NCBI GenBank assembly: GCA_964651335.1
Contig: CAZYVT010000001.1
Location: forward strand, 1 to 64,000
DNA length: 64,000 nucleotides
Source of the DNA: 2-02-FULL-66-14 sp964651335
Lineage (GTDB): Bacteria > Pseudomonadota > Gammaproteobacteria > Burkholderiales > SG8-39
Direction of reading: 5' to 3'
The translations under genes and the position numbers were made by a program. The notes beneath the pieces are model-generated. The model saw nothing but the letters and a program-made list of their open reading frames with translations, made no database searches and had not been told where the DNA came from. This document shows, piece by piece, positions 18,657 to 27,586 of this stretch; within the stretch, counting starts at the first letter, position 1; every line of letters starts with the position of its first letter.

Positions 18657-19853
18657 ATGATCTCGCTCGCCCCTTACGCCGAACTTCTCGCACGCCCGCG
18701 CCTGAAAGGCACGGTGATCGCCTCGGTGATTGGACGCCTTCCGATCGGCATCGCCGGCCTTTCGATCCTGCTGCTGGAGCAGACGGCGAGCGGGTCGTTC
18801 ATTCGCGGCGGCGCGGCCAGCGCCGCATACGTGGTCGGCTTGGCGAGCGTCGCGCCACTGCTGGGCCGCATCATCGACCGCTCCGGCCCGAACCGCGTGC
18901 TCCTCTGGTGCGCCGGCGCCTTTCCCGCGGCTCTGGTCGCCCTCGTGCTGGCGGCGAAAGGCGGGGCCGGCGTTGCACCCACGTTCGCGCTCGCGTTCGC
19001 GGCCGGCGCGAATTTTCCGCCGATTACGGTCTGCATGCGGACGTTTCTTCGACGGGAATTCGGCGAGGAACCCCTTCTTGCAGCGGCGTATTCACTCGAG
19101 TCGGTGTTGATCGAGACGATCTTCATCGTTGGTCCGATGCTGGTGGCCCTGTTTCTCGCTTTTGAATCGCCCGCTGCAGCGGTGCTTTTCGCAGCGCTCT
19201 GCGCGAACACCGGGACGCTGATGTTCTTGCGCTCGCCCGCGCTCAACGGCTGGCGAATCGAGCCGCGCGCGAACGCGACGTTGTTCGGCCCTCTGGCCGA
19301 GCGCGGGTTTCTGCCGTTGCTCGCGGTGGTACTGAGTTATTCGTCGGCATTCGGCCTGGTCGAGATCGGGATCACCGCCTATGCGACCGAAGCCGGGCAT
19401 CCGGCGCTCGCCGGGGTGATGCTTGGACTGATGAGCGCTGGCAGCGTGGCCGGCGGGCTCACCTACGGCAGTCGCGGCTGGCGATTGCCGCTCGCGCGTC
19501 AGTTCGCGGTGACTCTTTTCGTGATGGGTGCGGGCGTGGCGTTGCTCGCGCTCGCCGCAAACGCTTGGCTCTTCGCGCTGCTCAGCCTCCTCGCCGGCGT
19601 CGTGATGGCGCCAGCGCTCACGATCCAGTCGATGCTCGTGGCGAAGACCGCGTCGTCGCAGCACGCGACCGAGGCCTTTACCTGGTCCTCGACGGGGCTT
19701 CTATGCGGCGTGGGATTCGGGATCGCCGCAGGGGGCTGGCTGATCGAGCGCTGGAGCTCGAACGCCACCTTCATCGCTGCGGCGATCGCCGCGCTATCGG
19801 CCGGCGCGCTCGCGCTGGCGCTGGAGAAGGGCAGGGCCGCTTCCCCGCGCTAG
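18657..19853 (+). CDS. MFS transporter
   Basis: A 398-residue integral membrane protein with about twelve hydrophobic segments and no signal peptide, which fits the Major Facilitator Superfamily (12-TM sugar/drug-efflux-like group). The loop between segments 2 and 3 reads GRIIDRSGPNRVLLW, a variant of the MFS loop motif. The second half repeats the pattern, with a GSRGWRLPLARQF loop. The substrate is unknown. The ATG at 18657 was chosen because the longer in-frame reading crosses both parS sites and looks non-coding. It converges with pckG. Confidence 0.82.
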   Translation: MISLAPYAELLARPRLKGTVIASVIGRLPIGIAGLSILLLEQTASGSFIRGGAASAAYVVGLASVAPLLGRIIDRSGPNRVLLWCAGAFPAALVALVLAAKGGAGVAPTFALAFAAGANFPPITVCMRTFLRREFGEEPLLAAAYSLESVLIETIFIVGPMLVALFLAFESPAAAVLFAALCANTGTLMFLRSPALNGWRIEPRANATLFGPLAERGFLPLLAVVLSYSSAFGLVEIGITAYATEAGHPALAGVMLGLMSAGSVAGGLTYGSRGWRLPLARQFAVTLFVMGAGVALLALAANAWLFALLSLLAGVVMAPALTIQSMLVAKTASSQHATEAFTWSSTGLLCGVGFGIAAGGWLIERWSSNATFIAAAIAALSAGALALALEKGRAASPR

Positions 19854-19893
19854 CTGCGCAACCCTAGGCGGCAGCGAGCGGACCCGCGTCACA

Positions 19894-21732
19894 TTACGCT
19901 GCGAGTTTCTCGTGCAATAGGGTACGCCGCAGCTCGAGTTCGCGTGGCAGCTTCGCGCCGAGCTTGCGAAGCAGTTCGTCGTGCGAAGCCAGCTCCTGCT
20001 GCCAGGCCTTGTCGTCGACGCGCTCGAGCTCGGCATACTGCTCGCGGCCGAACTTCTCGAGGCCCGCCCAGGCCAGGTCCTCGTAGCGCGGCATGAGTCC
20101 CAGCGGGCTCGACACCGCCTGCGCACGCCCGTGGCAGCGTTCCACGATCCAGGCGAGCACGCGCATGTTCTCGGAGAAACCCGGCCACAGGAATTTGCCG
20201 TTGGCGTTCTTCCTGAACCAGTTGACGCGAAAAATCTTCGGCGGGTGACGCACCGCGCTTCCGATCTTCAGCCAGTGCGCGAAGTAATCCCCAAGGTGGT
20301 AGCCGCAGAACGCGATCATCGCCATCGGATCGCGCCGCACGACGCCGACCTTGCCGGTGATCGCGGCCGTGGTCTCGGAGCCGAGCGTCGCGCCCATGTA
20401 CACGCCGTCGTTCCAGCTCGGCGCTTCGACCACGAGCGGCACGGTCGAGGAACGCCTGCCGCCAAAGACGAAGGCCGCGATCGGTACGCCGCCCGGATCT
20501 TCCCATTGCGGATCCATCGAGGGGCACTGCGAGGCCGGTACCGTAAAGCGCGCATTCGGATGGGCCGCGGGACGCCCGCACCCCGGAGTCCAATCCCTGC
20601 CCTGCCAGTCGATCAGCTGCGGCGGCGGATCACGCGTCATGTCCTCCCACCAGACATCGCCCTCCGGCGTCAGCGCGACGTTGGTGAAAATGACGTTCGC
20701 GCGCAGCATTGCCATCGCGTTCGGATTGGTCAACTGCGAAGTCCCGGGAGCGACGCCGAAAAAGCCCGCCTCCGGATTGATCGCGTAGAACCGCCCGTCG
20801 CGTCCCGGCTTGATCCAAGCGATGTCTTCTCCGATCGTGGTCACCTTCCAGCCCTTGAACGCCGCGGGCGGGATCAGCATCGCGAGGTTGGTCTTTCCGC
20901 ACGCCGACGGAAACGCAGCCGAGAGGTAACTCTTCTCGCCGCCGGGCGACTCGACGCCGAGGATCAGCATGTGCTCCGCCAGCCAGCCTGCGTCGCGCGC
21001 CATCACCGAGGCAATGCGGAGCGCGAGGCACTTCTTGCCGAGGAGCGCATTACCGCCGTACCCGGAGCCGTACGACCAGATTTCGCGCGTCTCCGGGAAA
21101 TGCACGATCCATTTTTGCTTTTCGCTGCATGGCCACGGCACGTCCTTCGCGCCGGGAGCGAGCGGTGCGCCCACCGAGTGCATGCAGGGAACGAAATCGC
21201 CTTCCTCACCCAGCCAATCCAGAACCGCGCGGCCCATCCGGGTCATGATCCGCATATTGACGACCACGTATGCGGAATCGGAAAGCTGAACTCCAGTCTG
21301 CGCGATGTGAGAGCCGATCGGCCCCATGGAGAACGGCACTACGTACAGGGTACGGCCGCGCATGCAACCGTCAAACAGGCGATTCAGCGTGCCGCGCATC
21401 TGGCGCGGATCCATCCAGTTGTTCGTCGGACCGGCGTCTTCCTTCTTTTCGCTGCAGATGAAGGTCCGGTCCTCCATTCGCGCCACGTCCGAGGGGTGCG
21501 AGCGCGCGAGGTAGCTGTTGGGACGCAGCCGCTCGCTGAGCTTGACGAAGGTGCCGCCCGCAACCAGCTCGACGCAGAGCCGGTGGTACTCGGCCTGCGA
21601 GCCGTCGCACCAGACGATGCGCTCGGGCTTGGCGAGCCGCGCCGCTTCGGCAACCCAGCGCTTCAGTCCTTCGTGCCGCACCCAGCCGGGCGCATTTGAG
21701 GAATCGGTGATGGAGGAACGCGGACCTGTCAT
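19894..21732 (-). CDS. pckG: phosphoenolpyruvate carboxykinase (GTP)
   Basis: A 612-residue GTP-dependent PEPCK that converts oxaloacetate and GTP to PEP, GDP and CO2 at the start of gluconeogenesis. The P-loop AFPSACGKTNLAM contains the hyper-reactive Cys278. The substrate-binding segment YGSGYGGNALLGKK is at about 221-234, and FGGRRSSTVPLV, the GTP-type signature FRVNWFRKNANGKFLWPGF and MDPRQMRGTLNRLFDGCMRGRTL are present. The ATG at 21732 has AGGGA upstream. An in-frame TTG at 21753 overlaps a terminator-like hairpin and was rejected. Confidence 0.96.
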   Translation of the reverse strand: MTGPRSSITDSSNAPGWVRHEGLKRWVAEAARLAKPERIVWCDGSQAEYHRLCVELVAGGTFVKLSERLRPNSYLARSHPSDVARMEDRTFICSEKKEDAGPTNNWMDPRQMRGTLNRLFDGCMRGRTLYVVPFSMGPIGSHIAQTGVQLSDSAYVVVNMRIMTRMGRAVLDWLGEEGDFVPCMHSVGAPLAPGAKDVPWPCSEKQKWIVHFPETREIWSYGSGYGGNALLGKKCLALRIASVMARDAGWLAEHMLILGVESPGGEKSYLSAAFPSACGKTNLAMLIPPAAFKGWKVTTIGEDIAWIKPGRDGRFYAINPEAGFFGVAPGTSQLTNPNAMAMLRANVIFTNVALTPEGDVWWEDMTRDPPPQLIDWQGRDWTPGCGRPAAHPNARFTVPASQCPSMDPQWEDPGGVPIAAFVFGGRRSSTVPLVVEAPSWNDGVYMGATLGSETTAAITGKVGVVRRDPMAMIAFCGYHLGDYFAHWLKIGSAVRHPPKIFRVNWFRKNANGKFLWPGFSENMRVLAWIVERCHGRAQAVSSPLGLMPRYEDLAWAGLEKFGREQYAELERVDDKAWQQELASHDELLRKLGAKLPRELELRRTLLHEKLAA

Positions 21733-21746
21733 GAAAAGCTTCCCTA

Positions 21747-21779
21747 AAAGCAAAACGGCCCAGAACGGGTCCCGGGCCG
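21747..21779 (-). terminator. terminator-like hairpin just upstream of pckG
   Basis: On the minus strand CGGCCC (21779-21774) pairs with GGGCCG (21761-21756) across a 12-base loop, followed by TTTTG and a second T run. It lies between the AbrB-type gene and pckG, so it may end the former's transcript or act as an attenuator, being only 15 bases from the pckG ATG. Confidence 0.6.
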
Positions 21780-21865
21780 GTCGAGGAGTCGAGCAGGGGC
21801 GAATTTTACCCTCCTGCAGACCCTTGGGGAAACAGGCCCATTTCCCTTATTGGGCAAACAGATCG

Positions 21866-22969
21866 TCATCTTTCGGCGCGGCGCCCGATGCGCCTGGCGA
21901 GGCGGAAAATCGGCCCCGTGGCGGTCACCAGCACGATGACCCGGGTCACATGCGCCGCGGTGACCAGGGGAACGCCGAGCTGCAACACCTTCGCCGTGAT
22001 GCACATCTCGGCAACCCCGCCGGGCGCTGTCGCGAGCACCAGAGTCGGAAGCGAAAGCCCTGTGAGCCAGGCGAGCGTTGCGCCGAAGGCGGCGGCGACA
22101 ACGAGCGCCAGGCCGATGCTCGCGAGGATCGCGGCGACGTAGCGTGGCACCCGGCTCAGGAACTGTTGCTCGAAGCGCGAGCCGAGCGCACAGCCGAGGA
22201 GCAGCTGGCCGGCGTTCGCGAGCGCGCCGGGGAGCGCGGAGAACTGCACCTCGTTCGCGGTAAGCGCTATGGTGGCAAAGAGCGGCCCGAGCATGAATGC
22301 ATTGGGCGCGCGCACCAATGCAAGTACGCCGCCCGCGGCAGCGGCAAGCGCGAAGAGCAGCGTGAGCTTCGCCGGGTCGAGCGCGATCTCCACCGGCCGA
22401 ACCGCATCCGCGCCATGAACGCCCGAATAGCTGAGGGTGAAGGGCACCGCGATCACCACGGCCAGGATGCGCAGCGATTGCGCAAGCGCAACGCGGTCGG
22501 CGCGCGCGCCGAAGTGCTCGCCGAGCAGCGTCATCTCCGCTGCACCCCCCGGAACGCTGGCAAAAAACGCCGTTGTGCGGTCCGTATCGGTGACGCGCGC
22601 AACGAACCAGCCGCAGGCCCAGCCGAGCAGGATCGCAAAGAGTGCTGCAGCCAATAGAAGGTGCCAGTACGAAGCCACCTCGCGCGCAACCGACGGCGTG
22701 AAATACAGCCCAAGCGCTACGCCAATGATGATCTGGCCGATCTGCCGCCCTCCGGCGGGGGCACGCAGCCGGGCCCCGGCGAAATTGAGCGCTGCCATCG
22801 CCACCATCGGCCCGATCATCCAAGGAAGCGGCGTTCTGAGCCAGGCGCAGAGCACGCCTGCCGCGGCGCAAAGCGCGAGCGCCAGTGCCGGGTTGATCCA
22901 AGTATCGCGGGCCGGCTTCACCGGCCGGGATCGGTAAGCGATGTGTAACGCATCGGTCAGCCCCGGCAT
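21866..22969 (-). CDS. AbrB-family (ammonia monooxygenase-like) membrane permease
   Basis: A 367-residue membrane protein of the AbrB/DUF-type family, with an internal repeat. Each half has several hydrophobic helices and the family's glycine-proline phrases, PLPWMIGPMVAMAAL and SVPGGAAEMTLLGEHFGA in the first half, and LATAPGGVAEMCITAK in the second. It is thought to be a transporter or regulator, and no substrate is clear. The start at 22969 (MPGLTDAL) is a judgement; an ATG at 22984 and a longer frame exist and none has a good ribosome site. It diverges closely from a small exported-protein gene, so their promoters must overlap. Confidence 0.78.
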   Translation of the reverse strand: MPGLTDALHIAYRSRPVKPARDTWINPALALALCAAAGVLCAWLRTPLPWMIGPMVAMAALNFAGARLRAPAGGRQIGQIIIGVALGLYFTPSVAREVASYWHLLLAAALFAILLGWACGWFVARVTDTDRTTAFFASVPGGAAEMTLLGEHFGARADRVALAQSLRILAVVIAVPFTLSYSGVHGADAVRPVEIALDPAKLTLLFALAAAAGGVLALVRAPNAFMLGPLFATIALTANEVQFSALPGALANAGQLLLGCALGSRFEQQFLSRVPRYVAAILASIGLALVVAAAFGATLAWLTGLSLPTLVLATAPGGVAEMCITAKVLQLGVPLVTAAHVTRVIVLVTATGPIFRLARRIGRRAER

Positions 22970-23006
22970 GCTACAGGGAGACATGCGTTTGAAACCGGAG
23001 GTGCCG

Positions 23007-23594
23007 ATGAATACCCGATCGCCTGTTGCCTGGCTCGTTTCCATCTTCGTCGCAGTCGGCGCTTGCGCGCCGTTGCCACTCTACGGCCAGTACGCCACAC
23101 ATTATTTGCCGTACGGCGCGCAACCGCAGTGGGCCGTCGTATCCGCACCCGGCTGGGCCGCTGGTGCCGGAGCGAATGCGCTCCTTGGCGCTCAGGTGAG
23201 CGGGATGAATCCAGTGATTCGCTGCTACGGCGGGAGGTCCTTCACTTGCGGTCCGCGGTTTGATCCCCGCCCGATGTTCGCAGGTGCGCTGATCGGCGGC
23301 GTGATCGGCCATGCCCTTTCCTTTCCGTATGAATATGCTCCGGTGCCGTACTACGGCGCCGCACACGGCGGCGCGCCGGGTGCGTCATGGCCGCCGGAAG
23401 GCATCTCGGAGCCGCCGCGTCGAGCAGCAAGCCGCGCGCCGTCGATCGCGGACGGCTGGACTCATATAGGCGAAGTACAGCGCGAAGGATTCGGACGAGT
23501 TGCAGCAAGTCGCTCCCAGTTTGTCGAAGACTGGCAGCGGTTCTTCGAACCTTCCGCGAAAGGCGCGGGCGGTGGGGCGGTGACGAGGCCGTAG
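23007..23594 (+). CDS. small exported protein of unknown function
   Basis: A 195-residue protein with a hydrophobic N-terminus (about residues 7-22, VAWLVSIFVAVGACA) ending in a possible lipobox V-G-A-C, so it may be a lipoprotein or an ordinary secreted protein. The mature part is rich in Gly, Ala, Pro and Tyr and has a glycine-rich patch GALIGGVIGHALSF reminiscent of glycine-zipper membrane segments. The Pro-rich region (about 140-155) precedes a polar C-terminus. A ribosome site GGAG lies seven bases before the ATG. I do not recognise the family. Confidence 0.6.
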   Translation: MNTRSPVAWLVSIFVAVGACAPLPLYGQYATHYLPYGAQPQWAVVSAPGWAAGAGANALLGAQVSGMNPVIRCYGGRSFTCGPRFDPRPMFAGALIGGVIGHALSFPYEYAPVPYYGAAHGGAPGASWPPEGISEPPRRAASRAPSIADGWTHIGEVQREGFGRVAASRSQFVEDWQRFFEPSAKGAGGGAVTRP

Positions 23595-23628
23595 CGATTT
23601 CGACCAAGCGTCCGCTCTGCGCGCGGAT

Positions 23629-24984
23629 CTACTTTCCAATACAAAACCTCCGGAAAATCTCTCCGAGCAGATCATCGGAAGTGAACTCGCCTGTGATCTC
23701 GTTGAGCGACTTCTGGGCAAGACGCAGTTCTTCCGCGAAAAGCTCCCAGCGCGACAGCTCCCCCGCAGCCGCGCTCAAGTGCGTTTGCGCGCGCTCAAGC
23801 GCACGCAGGTGCCGTTCGCGCGCGAGGAACACCGACTCTCCGCTTCGCTCCCATCCCGCGGCGGCAAGCAGCGCCTGGCGCAGAAGCTCCACGCCCTCTC
23901 CGGTTTTCGCTGAAATCCATACTTCGCTTCCTGTGCGCATCGGTGGCTTTCCGCACAAGTCGATCTTGTTGAACACGTGAATCCGCGCCGCGCCCGCGGG
24001 CAACGCTGACGCGAACCGCGCGAGGATCGCGCGATCCTCGGGACCGATGCCCGCCGGTGCCTCGAACATCGCAATCACGACATCGGCCCGTCCCATTTCC
24101 TGCCACGCGCGCTCGACCCCGATGCGCTCGACTTCGTCCGCGGTTTCGCGCAGGCCGGCGGTGTCCACCACATGCAGCGGCACCCCCTCGATGGCGATGT
24201 CCTCGCGCACCAGGTCGCGCGTCGTTCCAGGTACCGGCGTGACGATCGCACGCTCTTCGCCCGCGAGGCGATTGAGCAGGCTCGATTTCCCGACATTCGG
24301 CCGGCCGGCGATCACGACGTGAATTCCTTCGCGCAACAGGCTTCCCTGCCTGCTCTTCGCGAGGACTTCCGCGAGAGAAGCACGCACGCGCTCGAGCCGG
24401 GCGCGCGCGTCATCTCGGTGCAACGCGTCCACCTCCTCTTCCGGGAAGTCGAGCATTGCCTCTGTGAGCGCTCGCAGCTCGGTCAGCGCCGCGACCAGCG
24501 TTTCGATTCCCCGGGAAAACTCTCCCGACAGCGAGCGCAGCGCCGAGCGCGCAGCTTCCGTGCTTGCGGCGTCGATCAGGTCCGCGACGGCTTCGGCCTG
24601 CGCCAGATCGAGTCGGCCATTCAAGAAAGCTCGGCGGGTGTACTCGCCCGGCTCCGCAAGCCGGGCCCCGGCGTCAACGAACGCACCCAGCAAAGCCTGC
24701 ATCACGACCGGACCGCCGTGCCCGTGGAACTCGAGCACGGCCTCACCGGTATAGGAATGCGGCGCCGGAAAGTAGAGCGCAATGCCCTCGTCGATCGCCT
24801 CGGCTCGCTCGTCCCGCGCCGTGCACAGCGTCGCATGCCGCTCCGCGGGAACCTGGCCGAGCACCGCGCGCGCGATCTCGGGCACCTTCGGTCCGGAGAT
24901 TCGTACTACGCCGATACCCCCGCGCCCGGGGGGAGTCGCTACCGCAGCAATGGTGTCGAGGGAAGCGCGCTCAGCGCTTCGCAT
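23629..24984 (-). CDS. mnmE: tRNA modification GTPase MnmE (TrmE)
   Basis: A 451-residue G protein that dimerises through its N-terminal domain and works with MnmG on tRNA wobble uridines. The N-terminal domain begins DTIAAVATPPGRGGIGVVRISG and includes PHSYTGE, the formyl-THF-binding region. The G domain, inserted in a helical domain, has GRPNVGKSSLLNRL, TTRD, DTAGLRE and NKIDL. The C-terminal CIGK holds the essential cysteine. The ATG at 24984 overlaps the yidC end by 14 bases, so translation may be coupled. Confidence 0.96.
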   Translation of the reverse strand: MRSAERASLDTIAAVATPPGRGGIGVVRISGPKVPEIARAVLGQVPAERHATLCTARDERAEAIDEGIALYFPAPHSYTGEAVLEFHGHGGPVVMQALLGAFVDAGARLAEPGEYTRRAFLNGRLDLAQAEAVADLIDAASTEAARSALRSLSGEFSRGIETLVAALTELRALTEAMLDFPEEEVDALHRDDARARLERVRASLAEVLAKSRQGSLLREGIHVVIAGRPNVGKSSLLNRLAGEERAIVTPVPGTTRDLVREDIAIEGVPLHVVDTAGLRETADEVERIGVERAWQEMGRADVVIAMFEAPAGIGPEDRAILARFASALPAGAARIHVFNKIDLCGKPPMRTGSEVWISAKTGEGVELLRQALLAAAGWERSGESVFLARERHLRALERAQTHLSAAAGELSRWELFAEELRLAQKSLNEITGEFTSDDLLGEIFRRFCIGK

Positions 24985-26662
24985 GGGCAGGCCTGTCGCG
25001 GTCGAACATGCGCTGGATCTGCCATTGCTGCAGGATGGAGAGGATGTTGTTCACCAGCCAGTACAGCACCAGCCCGGCGGGGAAGAAAAAGAAGAACACG
25101 CTGAAGACGTAGGGCATGAACTTCATCACCTGCGCCTGCACCGGATCGGGCGGCACCGGATTCATCCTGGTCTGCAGGATCATGGTGATTGTCATCAGCA
25201 CCGGCAGCACGTAGTACGGGTCGAGCGCCGAAAGGTCCTTGATCCAGAAGATGAACGGAGCGTTGCGCAACTCGATCGCGGCGAGCAGCACCCAGTACAG
25301 GGCGATGAACACGGGGATCTGCACCACGATCGGGAAACATCCGCCGAGGGGGTTGATCTTCTCGGTCTTGTACAGCTCCATCATCGCCTGATTCATCTTG
25401 TTGCGGTCGTGCGCGTACGTCTCGCGTATTTTCGTGAGGCGCGGCGTGATCAGCTTCATCTTCGCCATCGACTTGTAGCTCGCGGCCGAAAGCGGGAAGA
25501 ACACCACTTTGATCAGCACCGTGAGCAGGATGATCGCGACGCCCCAGTTGCCGCTCCAGCTGTAAAAGAGCTCCAGCACCCAGAACAGAGGCCAGGCGAT
25601 GATCGTAAGCCAGCCATAATCGACCGCCAGGTCCATGCCCGGGGCCGCCGCCTTGAGGCGCCGCTGCTCCTGGGGCCCGGCGTACAACGGGACCGACACG
25701 CGTGCCGAGCTTCCCGGCGCGATGGCCGGAATCGGCAGGATCACGCGTCCCGAGTACAGACTCCTCTCGGGGGCAGCCGGGTCGGCGCGACGCTCGACTG
25801 CGTATTCCCGCTCCTGCTGCCCTGCGGGCAGCCATGCGGAAACAAAATAATGCTGGATGAAGCCGATCCAGCCGTCCTTCGCCTGCTTGAGGTAATCGGC
25901 CTTGCCCTTTTCCACGTCCGCAAGCTGGATCTTCTGGAATTTCTTCTCCTCCGTATACACCGCGAAACCGAAGAAGCTCTGCGCGCCGAAGGTATCGGCG
26001 ACCGAGCTGACACCCTTGCCCTGCTCGCCGTCGTGCGTGAGCTGGAAGTAGGCAAACGGCGCGATCGCTCCGGCGCCTTCGTTGCGAACCTCGAGCGCGA
26101 CGTCGATCAGGTAGCTGTCGCGGCGAAACGTGTAGATCCTGGCGACCGAAAGGCCATTTGCCTGAATCGTCAGTCGAACCTCGAGCGCGTCCTGGCCCTC
26201 TGCAAGCGAGCGCTCGCCGGGTTGTACCGTCCACAGCGAGCGGTGATTCGCGCCCAGGTCCCCTGCGAGTCCGCTCTGCGCCTCGTAGCGGCGCGCGTCG
26301 CCGAGCAGAACGAAATTCTTCGCTGAGTCTTCGGTCGCCTTGTGCCGCAGCAACTCGAGCCGCTTGAGCGTACCGCCGAGCGTGTCGATTTCGGCGGCAA
26401 TCAGGTCGGTCCGAACTCGCACCGTCTCCCCTTTCGCTTGGGCCGCCGCGAGAGCAGGAATAGCTTGACCGCCTGCTGTCGCGGTCGGCGCAGGACCGCC
26501 CGGCGCGACGGCCGGTTTGGCGGGGGCAGGAACCCCGAGCGGGCTTTGCGCCACAGGCGCGACACGCGCCTGCTTCGGGCGGCTCTCCTTCTCCCACGCG
26601 TCCCACAGCAAGAGCAGCGAGAAGCTGAAAATGAAGAAAAGGATCAGTCTCTGGGTATCCAT
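24971..26662 (-). CDS. yidC: membrane protein insertase YidC
   Basis: A 563-residue insertase of the Oxa1/Alb3 family that helps membrane proteins, including ATP synthase Fo subunits, into the inner membrane. One N-terminal anchor (about 5-22) is followed by a large periplasmic beta-domain (about 60-340). The conserved core has five helices, with the cytoplasmic helical hairpin KLITPRLTKIRETYAHDRNKMNQAMM. The positive groove arginine lies in NPLGGCFPIVVQIPVFIAL. FFFPAGLVLYWLVNNILS closes the core. Length is normal (about 550). Confidence 0.96.
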   Translation of the reverse strand: MDTQRLILFFIFSFSLLLLWDAWEKESRPKQARVAPVAQSPLGVPAPAKPAVAPGGPAPTATAGGQAIPALAAAQAKGETVRVRTDLIAAEIDTLGGTLKRLELLRHKATEDSAKNFVLLGDARRYEAQSGLAGDLGANHRSLWTVQPGERSLAEGQDALEVRLTIQANGLSVARIYTFRRDSYLIDVALEVRNEGAGAIAPFAYFQLTHDGEQGKGVSSVADTFGAQSFFGFAVYTEEKKFQKIQLADVEKGKADYLKQAKDGWIGFIQHYFVSAWLPAGQQEREYAVERRADPAAPERSLYSGRVILPIPAIAPGSSARVSVPLYAGPQEQRRLKAAAPGMDLAVDYGWLTIIAWPLFWVLELFYSWSGNWGVAIILLTVLIKVVFFPLSAASYKSMAKMKLITPRLTKIRETYAHDRNKMNQAMMELYKTEKINPLGGCFPIVVQIPVFIALYWVLLAAIELRNAPFIFWIKDLSALDPYYVLPVLMTITMILQTRMNPVPPDPVQAQVMKFMPYVFSVFFFFFPAGLVLYWLVNNILSILQQWQIQRMFDRDRPAHAKR

Positions 26663-26674
26663 GATCGGTCCCGC

Positions 26675-26902
26675 TCAGCGGTGCTCGCCTTTCCCGGGCA
26701 CCGGGTCATAGCCGCCGGAATGCCAGGGTGCGCAGCGGCACAGGCGCCGTGCCGCGAGCCAGCCGCCGCGCAGCAGGCCGTGCACTTCAAGCGCCTCTTC
26801 GGCGTATTGCGAGCAGCTCGGGTAGAAACGGCACGTGGGCCCTAGCAGGGGACTGATGAAGGTTCGGTAGCCCCTTACCATTTTTCGCAGCATCGCGTTC
26901 AT
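26675..26902 (-). CDS. yidD: membrane protein insertion efficiency factor YidD
   Basis: A 75-residue protein associated with YidC. The family core is YRTFISPLLGPTCRFYPSCSQYAEEAL, with the conserved cysteines, and GGYDPVP near the end. A short amphipathic N-terminal helix (LRKMVRGYR) probably docks it to the membrane. The gene overlaps the rnpA stop by four bases (ATGA) and is followed by yidC, the standard rpmH-rnpA-yidD-yidC-mnmE order. Confidence 0.95.
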   Translation of the reverse strand: MNAMLRKMVRGYRTFISPLLGPTCRFYPSCSQYAEEALEVHGLLRGGWLAARRLCRCAPWHSGGYDPVPGKGEHR

Positions 26903-27255
26903 CGCTCGACTCTTTCCAGCAATTGTCTCAGCTGCGCCAGCATCTGCTTTCCGGGAACGGCGCCGTAGGGGGGCCGCACCAGGATGTCGAGCGCCCCCAG
27001 TTGTGCGTGCGCCAGGCGGAACGCTTCGCGGATGCAGCGTTTGATCGCGTTGCGCCGCGTCGCCTTCGCGGAATGTTTGCGGGAAACCAGTATGCCGAGG
27101 CGAGCGGGGCCTTCGGGGCGCTGCGCCAGGTAAAACGTGTAACCGGAGGCGCTTCTCCGGATCCCCTCCCTCAGCAAACGCTCGAAATCGCGGCTCCGGG
27201 TAATCCGCCGCTCCGCTCCCAGCCCGAACCGTGCCCGCTTCGCCCCCCCGAGCAC
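26899..27255 (-). CDS. rnpA: ribonuclease P protein component
   Basis: An about 118-residue small basic protein subunit of RNase P that assists the RNA in 5' tRNA processing. The RNR signature is ATRRNAIKRCIREAFR, and ITRSRDFERLL near the N-terminus is the usual substrate-leader-binding region. The GTG at 27255 was chosen as the start, since no ATG exists between the rpmH stop (13 bases upstream) and the domain. The longer upstream frame reads across rpmH. It overlaps yidD by four bases. Confidence 0.93.
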   Translation of the reverse strand: MLGGAKRARFGLGAERRITRSRDFERLLREGIRRSASGYTFYLAQRPEGPARLGILVSRKHSAKATRRNAIKRCIREAFRLAHAQLGALDILVRPPYGAVPGKQMLAQLRQLLERVER

Positions 27256-27268
27256 GCGCCGGGCAGAC

Positions 27269-27403
27269 CTACGCGGCGAGGCGTTTGCGGCCCTTGGCGC
27301 GACGCGCGCGCAGCACCGCTCGCCCGCTCCGCGTGCCGCTGCGGACAAGAAATCCGTGGCGCCGCGCACGCCGCGTTTTCGATGGTTGATATGTTCGCTT
27401 CAT
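27269..27403 (-). CDS. rpmH: 50S ribosomal protein L34
   Basis: A 44-residue basic protein of the large subunit. It begins MKRTYQPSKTRRARRHGFLV and ends RARRAKGRKRLAA, the family's length and pattern. The central segment RSGTRSGRAVL is less usual; many homologues read RMKTRGGRAVI there. It is the first gene of the rpmH-rnpA-yidD-yidC-mnmE unit and is transcribed away from dnaA from a near-consensus promoter at 27432-27461. Confidence 0.97.
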   Translation of the reverse strand: MKRTYQPSKTRRARRHGFLVRSGTRSGRAVLRARRAKGRKRLAA

Positions 27404-27431
27404 CGGTCCGCCCGATCGCAAAAAGGGCGGT

Positions 27432-27461
27432 ATTAGAGCGCGCTGCGCTCCGCGTTGTCAA
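27432..27461 (-). promoter_or_regulatory. rpmH promoter
   Basis: On the minus strand a perfect TTGACA (27456-27461) is followed by an 18-base spacer and TCTAAT (27432-27437). Transcription should start near 27425, giving a short leader before the rpmH ATG at 27403. It faces away from dnaA. Confidence 0.8.
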
Positions 27462-27485
27462 ATCGTGATTTTTTCGCGCCACGGC

Positions 27486-27494
27486 TGTGGATAA
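27486..27494 (-). promoter_or_regulatory. DnaA box upstream of dnaA
   Basis: TGTGGATAA is the exact reverse complement of the consensus TTATCCACA. It lies between the rpmH promoter and dnaA and overlaps the -35 zone of a possible dnaA promoter with -10 TAAAAT at 27511-27516, which suggests autoregulation of dnaA by DnaA binding. A CACGTGAAAC half parS-like element follows at 27498-27507. Confidence 0.75.
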
Positions 27495-27586
27495 CTGCAC
27501 GTGAAACGGGTAAAATTTCTCCTGCGAACGGCGCGTTTTCCGCACGCAGCCGCTCACCCGCCGAAGACACCGGATCCGCAACCACG

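Noticed and set aside
27498..27507. Third full parS site before dnaA
   Set aside because: Only the right half (CACGTGAAAC) matches; the left half diverges, so it is not listed as parS.
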